From: a virus | Length of the DNA stretch: 41,437 nucleotides | Strand: one strand, 5' to 3' | IMG/VR virus record: IMGVR_UViG_3300018080_000058 | Span: 1 to 41,437 of that record | Shown here: in pieces, positions 1 to 6,614 of the stretch | Position numbering within the stretch: position 1 is the stretch's first letter | Layout: each line of letters opens with the position of its first letter | Notes under the pieces: generated by a model | Seen by the model: only the letters and a program-made list of their open reading frames with translations | Databases searched by the model: none | Told to the model about the DNA's origin: nothing | Translations under genes and position numbers: made by a program

Positions 1-123
1 CCGCGCCCACGGGTATACGCCTGCCGCTGCCATTCGCTCCTGGTGTTGTTCAATCTCCGCCCTCGCCCTGATTAGCAGCCCGATCAGCTCGTCCACAGCT
101 TCCTGCTCGACGTACACCGTGGC
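1..123. repeat. Direct terminal repeat, left copy
   Basis: The first 123 bases are identical to bases 41315-41437. A small gene reads without interruption across the joint, so the true molecule is circular or terminally redundant. The repeat may be an assembly overlap of a circular or circularly permuted genome, or a genuine short terminal repeat. The sequence alone cannot separate these. Confidence 0.95.
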
Positions 124-252
124 ATAGGCGTCCCGTAAATGGATGGTGCCAGAGGGGTTCTGTTTGGAGCAGTGGGCTATGACCCCCGCGCCGCCCCCGC
201 CCATCTGTCCTATCCGTCGTGACATCACCGTCCGCTCGCCGTCCGCTGCCAT
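1..252 (-). CDS. Small protein spanning the genome junction (5' part)
   Basis: The ATG at 252 is preceded by a strong AGGGAGG ribosome site. The frame is open for 84 codons to base 1 and continues at base 41314 into six more codons (ending A-L-D-E) and a TAA at 41294-41296, giving a complete 90-residue protein. The N-terminal half is glycine- and arginine-rich with one Cys. The C-terminal half is predicted helical and acidic (V-E-Q-E-A-V-D-E-L). I recognise no family. It is translated downstream of the recombination-type gene at 309-1307, separated by a GC hairpin. Confidence 0.75.
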   Translation of the reverse strand, partial: MAADGERTVMSRRIGQMGGGGAGVIAHCSKQNPSGTIHLRDAYATVYVEQEAVDELIGLLIRARAEIEQHQERMAAAGVYPWAR

Positions 253-273
253 GTTTGCCTCCCTATAGGCCAG

Positions 274-295
274 GGGCGGGGTCAAAGCCCCGCCC
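274..295 (-). other. Intercistronic GC hairpin
   Basis: GGGCGGGG (274-281) pairs with CCCCGCCC (288-295) around a 6-base loop. It lies between the stop of the 309-1307 gene and the AGGGAGG site of the junction gene. There is no T-run after it, so it is more likely a stability or processing element than an intrinsic terminator. Confidence 0.6.
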
Positions 296-308
296 TCCCC
301 TGCCGTGT

Positions 309-1307
309 CTAGAATGCCAGCTCCTCATCATCCTCTTCCTGGGTGTCTGCCGCATCTTGGGTGGCGTGCGCTTCCACGTATGCCTGCAGCCGCTGCAGAG
401 CATCGTCCAAGCTGCCGCCAAAGTCCTTGACGTGCTTCACCCCGAGCGCCTCGTGCGCTTCGGCAGCCGACAGCCCCAGCGTCCTCCGTGCGGTGCCCCA
501 GAATCTGTTACGGCTGTCATTGTCGTCGATCCAGTGTTCGCCGCTGCCGCTGCCGCCTGCAGCGCGCCGTTCCGTGCTGCCACTTTGTCGCTGTTGCGGC
601 GGTGGGGTCACGTCCGTATAGCTGCCGTCGACGGGCAGGTCTTCCAGATCCTGGGTGAAGTAGTCACTGGCATTTACCGCGATCAGGCAGGCCGCGACCA
701 GCGCCCTCTTCTGGGCCATCTTCAGCACAGTGTTCACTAGGTCCGCTGGATCGGGGTTCAGCACCTTGCCGCGCGGCTGGTCCACGATTCGCGGATCGTC
801 GTCCCCGAATTTGGCACCACAGCCATCCCGCTTCTGCCAGCACAGCCAGCCGCCCCCATATTCGGGCCGCCCCTTGATGATCGAGCCAGAGCGTCCGCAT
901 TCTGGGCACTTCAAGTCGGCCTGTCTGTAGCGGTACTTCGATTCCCAGCTGTTGCAGCTACCGTCCGCCTCTGCGATCAGCAGGTCCGCCCGCCACAGCT
1001 GGCAACGGAACCAGTAGCTGAAAAACGGCTCGTCGCCGTGTTCAGCCCCCGTCCAGTCCTCGTCTCGCTCGATCAGCTGGAAGCGCACGGTCAGCCCAAA
1101 GAGCGTCGTCAGCTTCTCCGCGCCAGGTTTGAGCAGCACGCGCTTGTCGCCCGTTCCAGGGATCACTCCATAGTCTATCCCCTCCCGCATTTCAGCGGCA
1201 ATGAAGCTTGCCAGCGCCACGCTCCTTTCGTGCGCTTGGCCCAGCCCCAGGGCGGGCATATACGCCGAGCCCGCCGTCTGTACCAATGCCCTCTCCTCAG
1301 TCCCCAT
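309..1307 (-). CDS. Putative phage recombination / ssDNA-annealing-type protein with Zn ribbon
   Basis: 332 residues. The N-terminal part holds a motif I associate with phage recombination-type proteins (G-I-D-Y-G-V-I-P-G-T-G-D-K, then L-L-K-P-G-A-E-K-L, about residues 42-66). A four-cysteine Zn ribbon follows (C134, C137, C156, C163). Next come N-T-V-L-K-M-A-Q-K-R-A-L and F-T-Q-D-L-E-D (about 192-224), also common in such proteins. After a low-complexity Q/S/G linker, a C-terminal helical domain (about 265-315) ends in an acidic tail. The Gp157 homologue in the same downstream direction fits a recombination/DNA-metabolism role. The start follows AGGGAGG and lies just after the stop of the preceding gene. 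The precise function is inferred, not demonstrated by a catalytic motif. Confidence 0.6.
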   Translation of the reverse strand: MGTEERALVQTAGSAYMPALGLGQAHERSVALASFIAAEMREGIDYGVIPGTGDKRVLLKPGAEKLTTLFGLTVRFQLIERDEDWTGAEHGDEPFFSYWFRCQLWRADLLIAEADGSCNSWESKYRYRQADLKCPECGRSGSIIKGRPEYGGGWLCWQKRDGCGAKFGDDDPRIVDQPRGKVLNPDPADLVNTVLKMAQKRALVAACLIAVNASDYFTQDLEDLPVDGSYTDVTPPPQQRQSGSTERRAAGGSGSGEHWIDDNDSRNRFWGTARRTLGLSAAEAHEALGVKHVKDFGGSLDDALQRLQAYVEAHATQDAADTQEEDDEELAF

Positions 1308-1308
1308 G

Positions 1309-1569
1309 TCATGCCTCCCTTTCGATCCGATCCAGATCCTCCACGTCCGCCTCGGCCGCAGCCGCGCTCAGCGCGGCGCATACCCTGTTCAGCACCGGGG
1401 CCGTCCGCTTGCTGGGCAAAATGTACCCCGAGGCGATCAGCCCCACAATCACCCGCCACGTGTTGTAACTGAGCATGCCCCCGCCTGCCTCGGCTAGCAT
1501 AGCGCCCAGCCCCTCATTGGTCTCGCGCGCTGCCGCCTTCACCATACGGATTTTCGTCTCCCATCCCAT
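1309..1569 (-). CDS. Small helical protein, possible DNA-binding
   Basis: 86 residues, predicted mainly helical. The middle part (S-Y-N-T-W-R-V-I-V-G-L-I-A-S-G-Y) has the spacing of a helix-turn-helix but is not a clear match. The ATG at 1569 was chosen because it follows AGGAGGGGG and lies about 30 bases from a good promoter (1603-1631); the longer upstream extension overlaps that promoter. Being first in its transcription unit and next to a recombination-type gene, it could be a regulator, but this is inference only. Confidence 0.65.
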   Translation of the reverse strand: MGWETKIRMVKAAARETNEGLGAMLAEAGGGMLSYNTWRVIVGLIASGYILPSKRTAPVLNRVCAALSAAAAEADVEDLDRIEREA

Positions 1570-1602
1570 CGTCCCCCTCCTTCGCCTATCGTCCACAGGT
1601 CC

Positions 1603-1631
1603 ACTATACACCATGCCAAGCGCACGGTCAA
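1603..1631 (-). promoter_or_regulatory. Sigma-70-type promoter P5
   Basis: On the minus strand, TTGACC (1626-1631) and TATAGT (1603-1608) are separated by exactly 17 bases. The predicted start is about 1596, leaving a short leader that carries the AGGAGGGGG ribosome site of the 1309-1569 gene. It lacks the palindrome and the 19-bp box seen at the four cassettes between 5.3 and 8.7 kb. Confidence 0.7.
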
Positions 1632-1909
1632 GGGGTCGCGCAAGCTCCCCTCGCCCGCGCCAAGCGCGCCTCCCGCTCTTGCCATTCCTGCAGCCCATCG
1701 GAGTCGTCCACGATCAGCGGGCGCTGGCCTGTCTCCTGTTCCAGCCGCTTTGCCTCCAGGACGGCCAGCTTGCGCGCTGCAGCCTGCGTCCAGCATGTCC
1801 AGCTGTCCCTGCCAGTGTCAGCCCAGCCCAGGGACACGCGCCAATAGGGTACGGGCTGTCCGTCCAGCGCCTGGGCCGTGTACGCCCCTTCCACATAGAT
1901 CTTCGTCAT
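1628..1909 (-). CDS. Hypothetical protein, 93 residues
   Basis: No family recognised. The N-terminal half looks like a small beta-rich unit (T-K-I-Y-V-E-G-A-Y, P-Y-W-R-V-S-L-G-W-A). A long charged helix follows (A-A-A-R-K-L-A-V-L-E-A-K-R-L-E-Q-E). The start at 1909 overlaps the end of the transglycosylase gene (1906-2304), which supports this frame and translational coupling. The gene end lies directly beside promoter P5. Confidence 0.65.
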   Translation of the reverse strand: MTKIYVEGAYTAQALDGQPVPYWRVSLGWADTGRDSWTCWTQAAARKLAVLEAKRLEQETGQRPLIVDDSDGLQEWQEREARLARARGACATP

Positions 1910-2304
1910 GCTGCCTCCTCTATCCTGTATCCTGCCAGCCGCCAACCCGTCCACAGCCGTCCCCAGCCCCGCCCGATCATATCCACGGCTACGATGCTGG
2001 CCTTCACGGGGTCCAGCCGGTTCACTGGGTCGCTCCACTCCCCATATCCACAAAGCTCGCACGCCCAGCGCCAAGTGTCGGGCCACCACTGCCACAACCC
2101 CACAGCCTGTCCCTCATCGCCCACGGCCGACGGGTCCCATTGGCTCTCCAGCCGCACAGTCTCCAGCGCCCGCTCCACGTCCACGCCCTGCTCCACTGCC
2201 AGCATGCGGACCATCTCCTGCAGCCCCACAATGGGGCCATGCGGTTGCGTGTCCCCCGCGCACGGGGCGACCACCACTAGCAGCGCCAGCACAGCATAGC
2301 TCAT
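1906..2304 (-). CDS. Exported lytic transglycosylase-like protein (SLT fold)
   Basis: 132 residues. The ATG at 2304 gives a hydrophobic N-terminal segment (about residues 2-17) that looks like a signal peptide or signal anchor. The core R-L-E-S-Q-W-D-P-S-A followed by G-Q-A-V-G-L-W-Q-W is the SLT pattern, in which E53 is the expected catalytic glutamate and the G-L-W-Q stretch lines the saccharide groove. Such enzymes cleave the MurNAc-GlcNAc bond of peptidoglycan outside the membrane. The domain is short, so it may be a minimal exported endolysin or an early wall-modifying enzyme. It lies more than 6 kb from the M23/glycosidase cluster and in a different transcription unit. Confidence 0.72.
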   Translation of the reverse strand: MSYAVLALLVVVAPCAGDTQPHGPIVGLQEMVRMLAVEQGVDVERALETVRLESQWDPSAVGDEGQAVGLWQWWPDTWRWACELCGYGEWSDPVNRLDPVKASIVAVDMIGRGWGRLWTGWRLAGYRIEEAA

Positions 2305-2624
2305 GGCGCGCCGCCAAAGTCTGCAGCCCATTCCGTCCGCCAGCGCGCCCTGCAGTCGGGGCATATCCCGTGCGATACGGTGCCAGCTGGCAGATCGGCG
2401 TCAAACCGCAAATGCTTGTTACACCAGGCGCATATCACGCGCCCACAGTCCTCCCGCACAGCCACAAAGCGCCCGCAGGCAGGGGTGTCCACCTTCACCA
2501 CTAGAGCCATAGGTAGCGCCCCTGGTACGTCTGTCCCCAGCTCGCACCATCCCGTCCCTTCTGCTGTCAGGCTGGGCACATAGTGGACACAGCGCGCACA
2601 GCATGCCGCAAGCTCGTCAGCCAT
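2301..2624 (-). CDS. Cysteine-rich Zn-ribbon protein
   Basis: 107 residues. The N-terminal part has three cysteines in C-C-A-R-C-x-x-Y spacing. The C-terminal part has C-A-W-C-N-K and C-P-D-C-R-A-R-W, a typical four-cysteine Zn ribbon (about residues 65-93). Two metal sites are therefore likely. It overlaps the transglycosylase start by four bases (ATGA type). No enzymatic motif is visible, and a role in nucleic-acid or protein binding is only a guess. Confidence 0.65.
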   Translation of the reverse strand: MADELAACCARCVHYVPSLTAEGTGWCELGTDVPGALPMALVVKVDTPACGRFVAVREDCGRVICAWCNKHLRFDADLPAGTVSHGICPDCRARWRTEWAADFGGAP

Positions 2625-2886
2625 TGTTCCTCCACAGTATGCAGCCCACGGTTAGCAGCCCCAGCGCAAAGCCCACCAGCCCAGCCCAGAGCCATGCCAG
2701 CCGCGCTCCCGTCACATAGGTGATCCCAGCGCCCACTAGCAGCCCCACTAGCATCAGTCCCAGCCCTATGCCGCCATAGGCGATCAGCGCCCCAGTGGGG
2801 TCGGCTGCCATAGGGGTCTGCAGGGGCTGCGCGCCGCCTGCATCCCGTCGGTCTTGCCCAGCACGCGGGTCATACCAACTGCTCAT
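2617..2886 (-). CDS. Small membrane protein with two transmembrane segments
   Basis: 89 residues. The cytosolic-looking N-terminus is rich in charged and polar residues. Two hydrophobic segments follow (about residues 33-55 and 62-82), and the protein ends in W-R-N-N-G. The start ATG at 2886 shares bases with the TAA of the preceding 32-residue gene, a translational-coupling arrangement. Near an exported transglycosylase it could belong to an auxiliary lysis or envelope set, but there is no family match. Confidence 0.65.
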   Translation of the reverse strand: MSSWYDPRAGQDRRDAGGAQPLQTPMAADPTGALIAYGGIGLGLMLVGLLVGAGITYVTGARLAWLWAGLVGFALGLLTVGCILWRNNG

Positions 2887-2984
2887 TATTCGCCTCCCCC
2901 CAGTAGGCCCAGGATAATCCCTATGATGCTCATGGCACACACAAAGATGCCAGCCGCCCGCACGAATCCCAGTAGGTCCTCCAT
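2886..2984 (-). CDS. 32-residue single-span membrane peptide
   Basis: A very short gene with ATG at 2984, preceded by a strong GGGGGGAG ribosome site. It encodes one hydrophobic span (about residues 12-28) ending in three glycines and a glutamate. Its TAA overlaps the next ATG as TAATG. The ribosome site, the overlap and the membrane character of both neighbours support it as a real coding sequence. Function unknown. Confidence 0.6.
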   Translation of the reverse strand: MEDLLGFVRAAGIFVCAMSIIGIILGLLGGGE

Positions 2985-3005
2985 ACTCACTCCCCCCTTG
3001 GCTAG

Positions 3006-3030
3006 GGGGCGCGGTGCTGTCCCGCGCCCC
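3006..3030 (-). other. Intercistronic GC hairpin
   Basis: GGGGCGCGG (3006-3014) pairs with CCGCGCCCC (3022-3030) around a 7-base loop. On the minus strand it follows the stop of the 3044-3559 gene and the repeated word CGGCAAAGCTG, and precedes the ribosome site of the 32-residue gene. There is no T-run. Confidence 0.6.
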
Positions 3031-3043
3031 AGCTTTGCCGCTG

Positions 3044-3559
3044 TCACGACGATTTGTCGATCACCCCAAACGATGCCAGCTCGCCCAGTGTGGTCTCTGC
3101 ATTCAAGATGGCGGCGTTGAGATTCGGGTTATCGCATGCTTGAGGTTCGCCCCAGACATGCTCCAAGCTGAGAGCCTCCTGAGCGGTTTGCCACAAAAAG
3201 GCCAAGGAGCATGCCGCGCTCCACAGAAGCCATCGCTCCGTGATGCGATCCATGGGGCCCCAGTCCTTCTCCTCATTAGCCTGGGCAGCAGGCCTCGGCA
3301 CAGCGCCGTCCTCGATACGGCCAGCGTCCGCGTCCCCTTGTCCCCGCAGCGCCACAGTCCCCGCCAGGCGGTCCGCTCGGTCACGCTGCAGCTCCCCCTC
3401 CATCTCCGAGTCATGCAGCTGCTTCTGCAGCCGCGCGATCTCGCGTCGCCGTTCCTCTACCAAAGCTGCCGCAGCGCGCTCCTTGTCGCGGATCTCGCCC
3501 AGCTGCTCCGCCATTGCCCACAGAGCCATTTCTGCCACAAACTCGTCCACCACTGCCAT
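3044..3559 (-). CDS. Hypothetical coiled-coil protein, 171 residues
   Basis: The ATG at 3559 follows AGGGAGG. Residues about 20-70 are highly charged and heptad-like (E-I-R-D-K-E-R-A-A-A-A-L-V-E-E-R-R-R), indicating a coiled coil. The middle is acidic and the C-terminal third is more hydrophobic (W-L-L-W-S-A-A-C-S-L-A-F-L-W), possibly an amphipathic or membrane-proximal helix. No family recognised. Confidence 0.65.
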   Translation of the reverse strand: MAVVDEFVAEMALWAMAEQLGEIRDKERAAAALVEERRREIARLQKQLHDSEMEGELQRDRADRLAGTVALRGQGDADAGRIEDGAVPRPAAQANEEKDWGPMDRITERWLLWSAACSLAFLWQTAQEALSLEHVWGEPQACDNPNLNAAILNAETTLGELASFGVIDKSS

Positions 3560-3560
3560 G

Positions 3561-4046
3561 TCAGCCTCCCTGTAGCTCTTCGCGCCACACTAGCTCGTCA
3601 AAGCGCATCAGCGCCTTCTCCCGCGCGTCCCGGTCGAGGTCGGGGCTGCTGGCGATCCACGCGCTTTCGCAGCCCCGCTTCACCTCATAGTTGCCCTGCA
3701 GCCCATAGCGCTCCACCACGCGCTCCGCTGCAGCCTGCAGCGTGGCCGGGGTGTACCCGCGATGGCACATGATCCAGTCAGCGCCGCTGGTCACGTTCTC
3801 CCCTCGCCATTCGAACTCGCCGTTGTACGTCTTGAGGTCGATCATGCCGTCAAAGCTGGCTCCCTCAAAGCGGCGCACTAGCTTCAGCACAGCGGCCTCA
3901 GAGGGGCCATCCTGCCAGCGGATGTCTATGCTGGCCCCGCCCGCATACTTGGATGTTCGCACGCTGAACTTCGTGCCGTCGAACCAGCGGCGCAGTATGC
4001 CGCGAACCTCTTTGGCCACTTCCACCGCATCCATACGTCGCGCCAT
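3561..4046 (-). CDS. LPD29-like domain protein
   Basis: 161 residues. The region F-S-V-R-T-S-K-Y-A-G-G-A-S-I-D-I-R-W (about 27-44), followed by a helix and F-D-G-M-I-D-L-K-T-Y, matches my recollection of LPD29 (large polyvalent protein-associated domain 29), found in phage and conjugative polyvalent proteins. Here it stands alone with a helical C-terminal extension. The start at 4046 lies just before a GGAGGCAAC ribosome site. The molecular role of LPD29 is not established; it is thought to be delivered or expressed early in mobile elements. Confidence 0.6.
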   Translation of the reverse strand: MARRMDAVEVAKEVRGILRRWFDGTKFSVRTSKYAGGASIDIRWQDGPSEAAVLKLVRRFEGASFDGMIDLKTYNGEFEWRGENVTSGADWIMCHRGYTPATLQAAAERVVERYGLQGNYEVKRGCESAWIASSPDLDRDAREKALMRFDELVWREELQGG

Positions 4047-4054
4047 GTTGCCTC

Positions 4055-4420
4055 CTAGATCAGCCCCAGCTTGAGCAGCCAAGAGGGGCAGCCGTGTTCG
4101 CAGTACCCGTCTGGCTCGACCCAGCACCCGTCAGTGGCCTCGCACCCGCCCTCAGCATGCCAGCGTTGCAGCTGTTCCATGCTGGGCGGTTCGTGCTGCT
4201 CCGGCGGGCTCGGCGGGATGCACATATCCAGGAACTCGCCCATGCCCGAGCATTCCACCGTTCGCCCCTCAAAGATGTAGTCGATCTCTGGCCCTGGCAG
4301 CTCCACCACATAGCAGTGGCCGATCATCCAGCCAAGTTGGCAGCACGCCTCCTGAGCCGATTCCGCCTGGATGCTCGCGCTGTCGCCCGTCGCCCGCTCC
4401 GTGATTCTGTACCGTTTCAT
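4055..4420 (-). CDS. Hypothetical protein with cysteine-rich C-terminus
   Basis: 121 residues, ATG at 4420 after AGGGAGGCAAAC. The N-terminal half looks like a compact alpha/beta unit (M-K-R-Y-R-I-T-E-R-A-T-G). The C-terminal half has clustered cysteines (G-G-C-E-A-T-D-G-C, Y-C-E-H-G-C-P-S-W), suggesting metal binding. No family recognised. It belongs to the P1-driven small-gene operon. Confidence 0.6.
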   Translation of the reverse strand: MKRYRITERATGDSASIQAESAQEACCQLGWMIGHCYVVELPGPEIDYIFEGRTVECSGMGEFLDMCIPPSPPEQHEPPSMEQLQRWHAEGGCEATDGCWVEPDGYCEHGCPSWLLKLGLI

Positions 4421-4433
4421 GTTTGCCTCCCTG

Positions 4434-4461
4434 GGCAGGGGCGCTCCGTGCCGCCCCTGCC
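4434..4461 (-). other. Intercistronic GC hairpin
   Basis: GGCAGGGGCG (4434-4443) pairs perfectly with CGCCCCTGCC (4452-4461) across an 8-base loop, between the stop of the 4472-4819 gene and the AGGGAGG site of the 4055-4420 gene. There is no T-run. Confidence 0.6.
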
Positions 4462-4471
4462 GCCTCTAGTG

Positions 4472-4819
4472 TCACCGCTCCCACTGATCCGTCGCGGCCC
4501 TGGTCACAGCCAGGTCCTCGCGCCGATTCCGCATGTCCCGTATCAAGCGGGCGCACGTGTCCATCTGAGCGCTCACTGCCAGCCCCTGCGTCCACAGCAG
4601 GTAGGTCAAGGCCGCTTCCTCTGGATCGTGCTCCAAAGTCGCCAGCTGCCGATGCAGCTGCCGCAGGTGGCTCTCCATATACGACAGCCGCTCTAGCGTC
4701 CACTCGTACAGAAGCAGCTCGCTCTGCTCGAGCCGGTCTTTGGCGGCCACCAGAGCCTTCTCTGGATCTGCAGCCGCCGCCCGCGCCTTCCTGTAGGCCC
4801 GCTCCTTGTCCTCGCCCAT
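4472..4819 (-). CDS. Hypothetical helical protein, 115 residues
   Basis: Almost entirely predicted helix with heptad-like leucines (L-E-Q-S-E-L-L-L-Y-E-W-T-L-E-R-L) and a basic C-terminus, so probably a coiled-coil protein. The ATG at 4819 follows AGGGAGGCAAAC. No family recognised. Confidence 0.62.
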   Translation of the reverse strand: MGEDKERAYRKARAAAADPEKALVAAKDRLEQSELLLYEWTLERLSYMESHLRQLHRQLATLEHDPEEAALTYLLWTQGLAVSAQMDTCARLIRDMRNRREDLAVTRAATDQWER

Positions 4820-4838
4820 GTTTGCCTCCCTGTTTTGC

Positions 4839-4862
4839 GGGCGGGGGCCAGCGCCCCCGCCC
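4839..4862 (-). other. Intercistronic GC hairpin
   Basis: GGGCGGGGGC (4839-4848) pairs perfectly with GCCCCCGCCC (4853-4862) around a 4-base loop. It follows the TAA of the 4876-5286 gene and the CGGCAAAGCTG word. In the transcript, TTTT lies 2-5 bases beyond the stem, just before the next ribosome site. It could therefore act as an attenuator or weak terminator. Confidence 0.65.
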
Positions 4863-4875
4863 TGCAGCTTTGCCG

Positions 4876-5286
4876 TTAGCCGTATCGCTCCACAGCCTCG
4901 TCCAATCCCTCCAGCTCGAGCGTCAGGTAGTATCCCACGCGGCTGATCTCGTCGCTCAGCACGTTCAGCATCTCCAGCCGTCGCGCGCCCTTCGCCTCCG
5001 CTGCAAAGCTCTCCCGCACAGCCTTCTGGTAGGCCACCAGCCCAGCGAGCGCCGGGGCGGGGCGGGCTTGCGCCCGCTCCCGCTCGATCTCGCCCATCGC
5101 AAAGGCCTCAGCCCTGTCTACCTTATGGAGCAGCTCGCGTCGGAAGTACACTGCCGCCGTCCGCGTCTCTGCCAGTATCTCGTCCCGCAGCGCGTCGGCC
5201 AGCTCTGCCACGGTCTCCTCTGCCGTGGCGCTCTTGATTTCCCGGTACCTGTTGTCATACTTGTGGGCCCATCTGTTGCTCGCCAT
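4876..5286 (-). CDS. Hypothetical helical protein, first gene after promoter P1
   Basis: 136 residues, mostly helical and charged, with a central basic segment and a C-terminal helix (L-T-L-E-L-E-G-L-D-E-A-V-E). The ATG at 5286 follows GGGAGGCAAAC. A longer version from 5328 would begin at the edge of the -10 element of P1, so it is rejected. No family recognised. Confidence 0.62.
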   Translation of the reverse strand: MASNRWAHKYDNRYREIKSATAEETVAELADALRDEILAETRTAAVYFRRELLHKVDRAEAFAMGEIERERAQARPAPALAGLVAYQKAVRESFAAEAKGARRLEMLNVLSDEISRVGYYLTLELEGLDEAVERYG

Positions 5287-5328
5287 GTTTGCCTCCCGTG
5301 TCTGTCTGTCCCCGTCCACTGCGCTCAT

Positions 5329-5360
5329 AGGGTAGCATACACTTGACAGCGTGTCAAGTG
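5329..5360 (-). promoter_or_regulatory. Promoter P1 with palindromic operator over the -35
   Basis: On the minus strand, TTGACA (5352-5357) and TACCCT (5329-5334) are separated by 17 bases. The -35 lies inside a perfect palindrome, CACTTGACA-N3-TGTCAAGTG (5340-5360). A protein binding there would compete with RNA polymerase, so repression is the simplest reading. This is one of four near-identical cassettes. It drives the small genes from 5286 leftward. Confidence 0.85.
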
Positions 5361-5377
5361 TTCTTCAAGGAATCTCA

Positions 5378-5396
5378 GGCATATTTACGGATGGCA
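5378..5396 (-). promoter_or_regulatory. Conserved 19-bp upstream box, copy 1
   Basis: GGCATATTTACGGATGGCA (plus-strand reading) is identical in all four cassettes. It lies 17 bases upstream of the palindrome, centred near -65 from the predicted start, a position typical of class I activator sites. Confidence 0.8.
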
Positions 5397-5417
5397 TTCC
5401 ACTCCTTCACGGATAGC

Positions 5418-5448
5418 AGCTGGGGCGCCGCCTGCCAGCACCCCAGCT
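5418..5448 (-). terminator. Hairpin upstream of cassette 1
   Basis: AGCTGGGG (5418-5425) pairs with CCCCAGCT (5441-5448) around a 15-base loop, between the end of the 5473-5682 gene and the 19-bp box. It occupies the same place as the stronger terminator-like hairpins of the other cassettes but has no T-run. Confidence 0.45.
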
Positions 5449-5472
5449 TGCGAGCCACGGCCTGTCCCCCTC

Positions 5473-5682
5473 CTACGGCACACGAGCCATCTGTTTCGGT
5501 TCAGGCTTCCCGTCCCGCGCGTCCACCCAGTTTGGGCAGTCGTGCCACGCGCGCGTATAGGTGAGGTGTGTCCACAGCAAACGGTCGGTAATCCGCAGCT
5601 CAAAGCGGCAAAAGCCGCCGTCACCGTCGCCGTCGCGCTCCCAGCGTGCACAGTGCTCACAGGTATGCGGTACTGCCGTCAC
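5473..5682 (-). CDS. Small Cys-rich (Zn-binding type) protein
   Basis: 69 residues from a GTG at 5682 that overlaps the stop of the upstream gene as GTGA. Cysteines are arranged as C-E-H-C (8, 11), F-C (25) and D-C (49), with histidines nearby, which suggests one metal site. No family recognised. It is the last gene before cassette 1. Confidence 0.6.
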   Translation of the reverse strand: MTAVPHTCEHCARWERDGDGDGGFCRFELRITDRLLWTHLTYTRAWHDCPNWVDARDGKPEPKQMARVP

Positions 5683-5960
5683 AGCACGCCTCCTTCGTCG
5701 CGGTACAGCGCCTCGAGGTGACCGGTCTCGCCGTGGTCATCGGCCTCCTCCCACGCGGTGTTGAAGATGTTCTCAAAGGTGTCCTGTAGCGCATGCGCCG
5801 CGCGCGTGATCCGTGGGTCACTGCCAAAGTGTCCCCGCTGCAGCGCCGCCACAGCGCGCTGAGCCTCTGCTACCTTGGCGCAGGCCTCAGCCACGGGGCC
5901 ATAGGCGTTGCGTCGTCGCTCCCGATCCAAGTCTGTTCGGTCTCTCTGGTACACTGCCAT
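5679..5960 (-). CDS. Hypothetical helical protein, first gene after promoter P2
   Basis: 93 residues, helical. The N-terminus is basic and highly charged (Y-Q-R-D-R-T-D-L-D-R-E-R-R-R) and the C-terminus acidic. The ATG at 5960 follows AGGGAGGCAGAC, about 30 bases downstream of the predicted P2 start. No family recognised. Confidence 0.62.
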   Translation of the reverse strand: MAVYQRDRTDLDRERRRNAYGPVAEACAKVAEAQRAVAALQRGHFGSDPRITRAAHALQDTFENIFNTAWEEADDHGETGHLEALYRDEGGVL

Positions 5961-5997
5961 GTCTGCCTCCCTTGTCTTGCCCGTCCAGCGTGACACC

Positions 5998-6029
5998 ATG
6001 GTAGCATACACTTGCCACAATGTCAAGTG
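5998..6029 (-). promoter_or_regulatory. Promoter P2 with palindromic operator
   Basis: TTGACA (6021-6026) and TACCAT (5998-6003) with a 17-base spacer. The palindrome TGTCAAGTG / CACTTGCCA spans 6009-6029 and covers the -35. Second of four cassettes. Confidence 0.85.
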
Positions 6030-6046
6030 ATTATAGGGCAATGTCA

Positions 6047-6065
6047 GGCATATTTACGGATGGCA
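6047..6065 (-). promoter_or_regulatory. Conserved 19-bp upstream box, copy 2
   Basis: Identical to the other three copies. It starts 17 bases upstream of the palindrome and is centred near -65 of P2. Confidence 0.8.
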
Positions 6066-6085
6066 TGGCGGAATCCTAACGCATA

Positions 6086-6115
6086 GCAGGGCGGGGCTAT
6101 GTCCCCCCGCCCTGC
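6086..6115 (-). terminator. Strong hairpin upstream of cassette 2
   Basis: GCAGGGCGGGG (6086-6096) pairs perfectly with CCCCGCCCTGC (6105-6115) around an 8-base loop, 13 bases after the stop of the 6129-6296 gene and 20 bases before the box. No T-run, so termination is probable only by position. Confidence 0.55.
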
Positions 6116-6128
6116 CAGCGGTGCCTCC

Positions 6129-6296
6129 CTATAGCATGCAGGCGCGCAAGAGGCCCATCAGCACGCCCAGCGCCACACAGGCTAGCGCCCCGCCCAGTAT
6201 GCCCATCATTATCCGCCCCAGCTTCCACGCCGTCTCCCTGGGCGTGGGCGGGTCTTCCCACCACCACGGCATTGTCCGCTCTTTGCGCCAGCGCAT
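6129..6296 (-). CDS. 55-residue membrane protein
   Basis: The ATG at 6296 follows GGAGGTAACT and overlaps the region of the upstream stop. The N-terminus is basic and tryptophan-rich (M-R-W-R-K-E-R, P-W-W-W-E). One long hydrophobic segment follows (about residues 28-50, possibly a helical hairpin), and the end is R-A-C-M-L. Last gene of the P3 operon. Function unknown. Confidence 0.6.
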   Translation of the reverse strand: MRWRKERTMPWWWEDPPTPRETAWKLGRIMMGILGGALACVALGVLMGLLRACML

Positions 6297-6298
6297 AG

Positions 6299-6592
6299 TT
6301 ACCTCCACGCCCGTTTGTAGTCAGCCGGCAAGCTGCAGCGCCCCGTCACCCATGCCGTCCAGCCCGTCGGCATCGCATAGCAGCGCAAGCGCGGCGGGGT
6401 GTCCACCGATTCGCAGCGCCCATAGTTCACGAGCCGCTGCAGCCGTCGCATGCTTGCCGGTGTAGGATTCGCATGGCAGCGCCGTCGCAGCTTGCCGTCT
6501 GGCCGATTGTCCAGCACGGTCACGAGGTCGCCCTCTGTCGTGCCCGTCCACCAATGCACCCATCTTTCCCTGTTTGCCAGTATGCTCGCCAC
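6299..6592 (-). CDS. Hypothetical basic protein, GTG start
   Basis: 97 residues from GTG at 6592, chosen because GGGGAGGCA lies directly upstream and no ATG fits. It is rich in Trp and Arg (R-W-V-H-W-W-T-G; C-H-A-N-P-T-P-A-S-M-R-R-L-Q-R-L), with several cysteines. It may bind nucleic acid, but no family is recognised. Confidence 0.58.
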   Translation of the reverse strand: MASILANRERWVHWWTGTTEGDLVTVLDNRPDGKLRRRCHANPTPASMRRLQRLVNYGRCESVDTPPRLRCYAMPTGWTAWVTGRCSLPADYKRAWR

Positions 6593-6614
6593 AGTGTTGC
6601 CTCCCCTGGTATAG

